Below, in pieces: positions 58,800-64,000 of a stretch of DNA of 64,000 bases. Origin of the DNA: Pycnopodia helianthoides (taxonomy: Eukaryota; Echinodermata; Asteroidea; Forcipulatida; Asteriidae); the NCBI GenBank assembly GCA_032158295.1, contig CM063252.1:200354-264353 (forward strand), in the 5' to 3' direction. A program made the position numbers and the translations under genes. The stretch's first letter is position 1; every line of letters starts with the position of its first letter. The notes below the pieces were generated by a model that saw only the letters and a program-made list of their open reading frames with translations, did not search any database and was not told the DNA's origin.

Positions 58800-59410
58800 T
58801 ATGGAATCCTCAATGAAACCCTCTAGTTTGACATTCTAAAGTCACTTTTAACATTGCGCGCTATATACAGGTCAGGCAAATTGTGGAATAGCCTGGACTC
58901 CAGCCGAACCTTATTCATTTGTGTAGAAAGTATAAGCCCATTGTAGTGTGTGCAGATCTAATCTCCTTGAGTTTTTTGCTGCTAGGCTAGCAAAGCTCAA
59001 TGCTATGAGTCATCCTAGTCTAGTGACAGGTTGTAAATAAACAGCGGTTCCCACAGGTGCTGTCTAATACTGTTTTATGTCCATGTTTCAGACGACTGTT
59101 TGATGTACTGCTCATATTGTATGGCAGTTACTGTACAACACGAAATCGTGTAGGCCCTACTGTACTTATAAGAAGTGGCAGTTACTGTTAAAAAAATCAT
59201 GTGAACCAACCTATAAATTGCCTGAATGCTTTAATCCTTTCTAGGTGTGTCCAGGAGGACCTCCATTCATCTATATAGACCCTTAGAAAAGGGATTGTGT
59301 CATCCAAACAATGTTATATACGCGTATTAAGAAACTGCCTTCTGTGAGCTCCCCCTTTGCTGCATGTGGACATTCGAGGGGGGTGCTGCTGGCAGGGTTT
59401 TAAACGGAGG
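58800..59410 (+). repeat. Dispersed repeat, copy 2 (matches 20515-20960)
   Basis: Shares ordered blocks with 20515-20960. It is absent from the paralogous spacer 44.0-46.5 kb, so it was inserted there after the Ig block duplicated (or lost from the other copy). Confidence 0.7.
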
Positions 59411-61163
59411 TCAAGTCTTATTCTCGGGTTTTCTTCGTTGATTTTTCACTTTCAAATATCTAATCGCAAATATTTACTTTCCCAACAATCTAAAATAACG
59501 TTGTACTGCCATGAACTACATTAAACTAAAGTATTTAAACAAACAGAATCGCGTACTCGTAAAAATCAAAACGGTTGGGACAAATCTTTGGTCCCGGAAG
59601 TTCGAATACTCTCGAGAATTGCAAAGTCTATTACGAGCCAAAGAGCTGTAGAGGTTATAGTGGTATACATGAACAACAATAATATTACCAAAACCAATTA
59701 AATTACTTTGAATAAATGAATTGCCATTTAGCCTGGTAAGATCTCATTGTGCTTAAGCATTTCTGTTTTCTCTTTCATGTCAAGAGTCGTATGAAGACTG
59801 GAGGAATATTTTGTTTTAGGGACGTTTAAAAAGAAAAAAAACATTTGTTGCAACAACAATCTGCAACAAAATAATAACATTTGAGTGTGTTTCCCTGGTT
59901 TTGATTGTTATATGAAATAATATTCCATATTTCCTTGTTCCGTGTTTTGTAGACTGTCTAAGCCAATAAGTACATTTCCGAATAAATACTATAAATAACA
60001 AAATGTATGGAATAATTCTGCTCTTTGTTAATTCCGTGTTCATCACATAGACATATGTTTGTGTTTGTATCAATTGAGTCAGTAAAGCGTAGCTTGGAAT
60101 ATCAGTTTTGGTGTACAACAAAGCTAAGTGCAGTAAGATCTGTATTAAGCATTCAGTTTGTTACGACTTTGAAAACAAGTGAGTTTAGTTATTCTAACTT
60201 CATTGTTTTCACATCAGCTTCAATCAGGTATTTATCTGATTGGTTCTAGCTTTGTACATCACCTGCTTCTGTAAGAGTGATGTTAAATTAAATAACGCAT
60301 CATTCAATATGAATCTTATAAAGGAAACAATTCCAGTTAAATATTCTCAATCCGATGAAAACAAATTGAACAAAAGATATTTTTATGATAAAGGATATTA
60401 GTTTTGAAAAAATGTCTACGAAGATAAAAAAGGTTAACTCATGTTAGTTGGTAAATCAATAACTTGTAACTGAGTTATTTGTACTTGATCTACAGTGAAT
60501 GCAATGCTTGATGTGCCAGAAACGAAATCCGCACACGATGTATCGGAATATTGTTCTTACTGTGTAGTTTGTTAAATGTAATAAAAGTTACTCTTAACTT
60601 CTCCATTTGTATGCTATAATCTTCCCTTGAAAAATTATATCGATTCACCCCCCAAAAAAAATTACAATATTTTGTAAAATAGAGTGCTGAGCATTTTTAA
60701 AGGAACATTACAGAATTGGTAATTGTAAAATATACTTTTGATCACAGATTTACATAAAACTTACACGGTCTAATGAGGATGATAGTAGAAAACATCCCTT
60801 GAAATATTTCTGTCTGAAATGCCATATTTGATGAGAAATGAATAAACTAATTTTCCGATTGAAGTTTATCGCTCAGTGAGCGTTTTATTCATCTGTAGAA
60901 TCTATATGATTTCATGCAAAATGTGTAATCGTTTTTTTCACTATTTTCTTGTGACCCAGATGGCCGATCGATCTCAAACTTCTACAGGTTTGTCAGTTTA
61001 TGTATCCGGTGGATTACACAAAGTGCTTGCACTGTAAGCAACTGTTTTGTTAGCCAAAACCAATTCTGTAATTTGCCTCTAACCAGAAATTATTCGAAAG
61101 TTGATTTTGAATTTGAAGTCACATTGCCATTTAGGGCGTGGTTTCCCCCCTAACATCAAAGAT
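59411..61163. repeat. Spacer upstream block of the Ig duplication (matches 45350-46531)
   Basis: Colinear with the region downstream of Ig-2, including CAATCAGGTATTTATCTGATTGG and the GGGCGTGGTTTCCCCCCTA just before the stop codon. About 360 bp near 60700-61080 is extra here. No gene. Confidence 0.7.
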
Positions 61164-63017
61164 TTACAGCACCTTCTTGTATCCAATGTCAGCATAAACC
61201 GTCTCCTCCTCCAGGTTGATGATTCTTGCCGATCCTCGCGATAGATCCAAGTCGGCGTAGATCAGACCTTCCACATTCCTCTGTCTTGGGTCATCCTTGA
61301 CGAAACCATCCTCCCCACGGTCTGCCGTCTGCTCTATCCCGGCCTGGGCTTGGGTCGCGGTGCTCGCTCGGCGTATGGAGAGATGGTACGGAATGACACG
61401 AGGGGGTTTCTGACCGGACGGTTGGCGGTCAACAACGCGTCCTGGTACCGGCAAATCCTTCACAGCGACGGTTGATTTCTGATGCTCAGACGGAGTTTCA
61501 TGTTTGGAATAACTACTCAAGGTCTGAGCCTTGTCTGTTCCATGATTCAGCTTCGATCCGTCATTCCCGCCTCCGGAGACTTTCACAGATGCTCCCTCGG
61601 TGGAAATGGCGCCAAATGTCTTACTTTTGGCGCGACTTTTATCCACCACAGCATACATGGACTCAGGATGATTCTGTTTATCATTACGTTTCTCCCCATC
61701 CTTGACTGATCCATCAGTTTCAGTGGACAGAGGTTTGTCCACATTGTCTTGATCATGTTTTGTCTCTGCCTGCTGGTGTAAGTCCGATGTCACTACTACA
61801 GTAACTGTTTCCTTCGGGGACTCAACTGACCTCTCGCCTGCAGAGCTAGTGTGGTCATTTTCTTGATCACACCTCGGAGTGACTCCGTGCAGTTGGGTTT
61901 CTGATATCCTGTCTGCATTATTTTCTCCTCCATCATCTTGAGGTGTGTGAGATTTACGTCTATCAATAGTCTTGGATTGAGATCGTCCTCTGAAGATAAG
62001 AAAGTACAGGAGGATTACAATGACGAGAACTAAGAAACCAGCTCCTACAGCTCCTCCTACTAAGATGACTGTAGAGTCCGTAGATCCTGTAGAAGGGTTG
62101 TTACTGTCAGGATCGGGATCTTGCTTCTTGGTCGGTAGAGGGGATGAGGTCTGGGGTGCAGATGGGGTAGACTGTCGATCTAACGGATCACTCGTTATGC
62201 CTTCAGCTTTGCTTATTAGAGGAGGATATGTCAGTGGTTGTGTTGGTTCCTTTGTCACCAAGTCTGTTGTAGTTTCAATGTTTTCCTCATTAGGCGAAAC
62301 AATTATCCTACCTTCGTTTGTGGCCCATTTGAATGACGTTGATCCCTTAATACGCACTTTACATCTCACTTTAGAACCATTCATCCCCATATCTAACCTC
62401 AATGTCATGATCTTCTCATCTTCTTCAAATTCAACCATTCCGTCTTTCTTCTCCACTCTTGACCGAAAATATGAATCTTGCTTTTGTATATACCAACTGT
62501 ATTGTAGGTCGTACCCAGTAAATCGACTAGTTCGGCAACGAAATGTTGCATTTTGACCCACGTATCTCTCAATCTGAGACGGTATAACAGTAGTATGTAC
62601 CGGGTCGACTACAGTCAGTCTCGCTACTCGGGAGTATTCATCCGTTCTTTGTGAAGAAGTTTGCATCTTGTTGACATAGCAGCTGTAATATCTGCCGCCA
62701 TCGGTTAATGGATCCACATTCCATATGAATAAAGTCCACGTACAGCGATAGGAATATACACTGTACCTGTCCATCCCTCTGAAATCTCTAGAGGTTGAGT
62801 TGCCTTTAAAAATGAAACTGTTGCTTTCTGGTGCTGTGGTCACTCCTCGTTGCCAGCGTAACACATAAGTTCCATATGTACATTGTATATTTTGAAGTGC
62901 ACAATATAAGGATACACTTCCTCCCGGTATGGCGAGGGTGTCAACTGGGTGAGTCTGGAAAAGTGTGGCCTCACCCAACCCACAGATCAATGTCATCACA
63001 AGAATGAGCAGAAACAT
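61164..63017 (-). CDS. Ig-4: two-Ig-domain membrane receptor with long ITIM/ITSM tail
   Basis: A single 617-codon frame. Signal peptide 1-17; Ig V-like domain 18-138 (Cys 39, Trp 55, Cys 113 in DGGRYYSC, extra Cys 46 and 92); second Ig domain about 141-241 (Cys 161, Trp 175, Cys 219); Thr/Ser/Pro stalk to about 314; transmembrane helix about 317-343; tail 344-617. Tail tyrosines: Tyr 455 in ESMYAVV (S.Y..V, ITIM), Tyr 587 in LIYADL (L.Y..L, ITIM), Tyr 608 in TVYADI (T.Y..I, ITSM), Tyr 613 in IGYKKV (I.Y..V). This is the layout of an inhibitory or switch receptor that would bind SH2 phosphatases or adaptors when phosphorylated, as in vertebrate SLAM, Siglec or PD-1 families; homology to any one of these is not claimed. 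A full-length Ig receptor without introns is unusual. Expressed on the cell surface by inference. Confidence 0.9.
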   Translation of the reverse strand: MFLLILVMTLICGLGEATLFQTHPVDTLAIPGGSVSLYCALQNIQCTYGTYVLRWQRGVTTAPESNSFIFKGNSTSRDFRGMDRYSVYSYRCTWTLFIWNVDPLTDGGRYYSCYVNKMQTSSQRTDEYSRVARLTVVDPVHTTVIPSQIERYVGQNATFRCRTSRFTGYDLQYSWYIQKQDSYFRSRVEKKDGMVEFEEDEKIMTLRLDMGMNGSKVRCKVRIKGSTSFKWATNEGRIIVSPNEENIETTTDLVTKEPTQPLTYPPLISKAEGITSDPLDRQSTPSAPQTSSPLPTKKQDPDPDSNNPSTGSTDSTVILVGGAVGAGFLVLVIVILLYFLIFRGRSQSKTIDRRKSHTPQDDGGENNADRISETQLHGVTPRCDQENDHTSSAGERSVESPKETVTVVVTSDLHQQAETKHDQDNVDKPLSTETDGSVKDGEKRNDKQNHPESMYAVVDKSRAKSKTFGAISTEGASVKVSGGGNDGSKLNHGTDKAQTLSSYSKHETPSEHQKSTVAVKDLPVPGRVVDRQPSGQKPPRVIPYHLSIRRASTATQAQAGIEQTADRGEDGFVKDDPRQRNVEGLIYADLDLSRGSARIINLEEETVYADIGYKKVL

Positions 63018-64000
63018 TGTAGCTGTTGATACGTGTAGAATGTGCGATGAAATAACAGCAAACTGCAGTCTTCACATTGATATGAAAACCAGAGGTCCTT
63101 ACGAGTCACTCGTCAAACTAGGAAATGTTGAAGATAATCAGCTTAATAAAAACCTCAACTGGAAATGACTTCAGTTAAAATGCAGCGTGGGTAAAGGAAG
63201 TGTTGTTTTTTTCAGATTTGTTGAAATTCTCAATGTTTGTGTTTTCATCGTTCATTTTTTGTTTCACTTCCTTCCTTGTAGTTTAAAGGCGAAACGTCTA
63301 AAAAAAAAAAGATTTTCTAAATTCAGAGACACAAGGGGGTACAAAACATTTTTTTTTTTAATTTCCTTTTAATCGTCTTTTACTAGCGATATTGTACAGC
63401 GCTAAGTGTACTTCAGAGATGAAGAAAAAGATAAAGACAGCACCAAATTCAGCGCATGAGTGCTGTTTTCTCAATGAGCATTGTCTTTTTTATTATCTTC
63501 TCCATTAAAGGCACCTGGCAGTGGTATTTTGTCAAAACAAAGCTGTTGTCATTAACATATGTATTTTGATGAGTGGAATAAGAATAAACAGTAAACTAAG
63601 GTTTTTAAAAATTAGTTTTTATTTTAATTACACATTTAAGAGTAGGCCCCCCTTTACCTTGACACATGGTGGCGCTTTTCGTGACGTCAATCAAGGCACG
63701 ATATTTGAAGAAAAAAATGTTGTGCGTATGCGGACGTCACCGACATCACAGTATACATGTACTAGCTAGCGTATACTAGTTGGCACATCGCGCCGAAAAC
63801 GACGTCGTTAGTCTGACCCCATCATTAGTTGTTTAGCTGCATACAGCAGCAATACACCTGGTCAGCATGGCCGGAAAATGCAAGAATAAAAAAACCTTTT
63901 TCGAAACGTACAAGATCACTATTGGGATCTACTTGCACGTGTGTTTACAACGTAAACGCAAGCAAATTCAAGGGGGTCGATGTTCGATCGAGGGGAAGTC
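63018..64000. other. Ig-4 5' flank and end of window
   Basis: 63018-63100 repeats the conserved leader region found upstream of the other Ig genes and presumably contains the promoter; no clear TATA is seen (TTTTTATTAAGC at about 63145 is the equivalent place). The rest shows no gene. Confidence 0.45.

Overview
This is eukaryotic (metazoan) nuclear DNA. It is AT-rich and intron-bearing, has no operons, and is crowded with mobile elements. Protein families (fibrinogen-related lectin, Ig-superfamily receptors with ITIM/ITSM-type tails, discoidin domain) and the repeat types suggest a marine invertebrate deuterostome, most likely an echinoderm. That taxonomic call is inference.

Region 1-35.4 kb holds a fibrinogen-related domain (FReD) locus that has been duplicated. 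Copy A contributes only its last coding exon (1093-1346), because the rest lies left of the window. Copy B is a complete four-exon gene (25677-31272, + strand) for a secreted coiled-coil FReD lectin of about 423 residues. The last intron carries the same 5'-truncated non-LTR retrotransposon in both copies, and the 3' flanks match again at 12.37-13.87 kb (A) and 33.6-35.4 kb (B). Copy A's flank is interrupted by nested elements: a palindromic minisatellite, a repeat with tRNA-like promoter boxes, and, inside that repeat, an 8,142-bp DNA transposon (3760-11901). The transposon has matching termini and a TAG target duplication. It carries a two-exon gene of about 1,640 codons with an XPG/FEN-like nuclease region, resembling the Academ superfamily, and it is broken by one stop and one 1-nt frameshift. 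Copy B's flank is instead interrupted by a piggyBac-like element and an inverted gag fragment.

Region 35.4-42.9 kb contains a 19-bp satellite array, a Harbinger-like MITE, an orphan discoidin (F5/8C) exon with a frameshift, an uninterrupted copy of the tRNA-like repeat that received the big transposon, and otherwise gene-free DNA.

Region 42.9-64 kb is a tandem cluster of four related, single-exon, minus-strand genes for type I membrane proteins: signal peptide, two Ig domains, Ser/Thr/Pro stalk, transmembrane helix and cytoplasmic tail. Ig-1 (363 aa) has a short tail with one ITIM. Ig-4 (617 aa) has a long tail with several ITIM/ITSM-type tyrosines. Ig-2 has the long type but is frameshifted in the tail. 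Ig-3 is a pseudogene that combines a long-type ectodomain with the short-type tail. The blocks Ig-1/spacer/Ig-2 and Ig-3/spacer/Ig-4 are duplicates of each other.

Together the window looks like a rapidly evolving immune-recognition locus: secreted lectins beside inhibitory-type receptors, both expanded by segmental duplication in repeat-rich DNA. Long stretches (14.2-19.7, 21-25.6, 39.8-42.9, 53.4-54.6 kb) show no recognisable gene.
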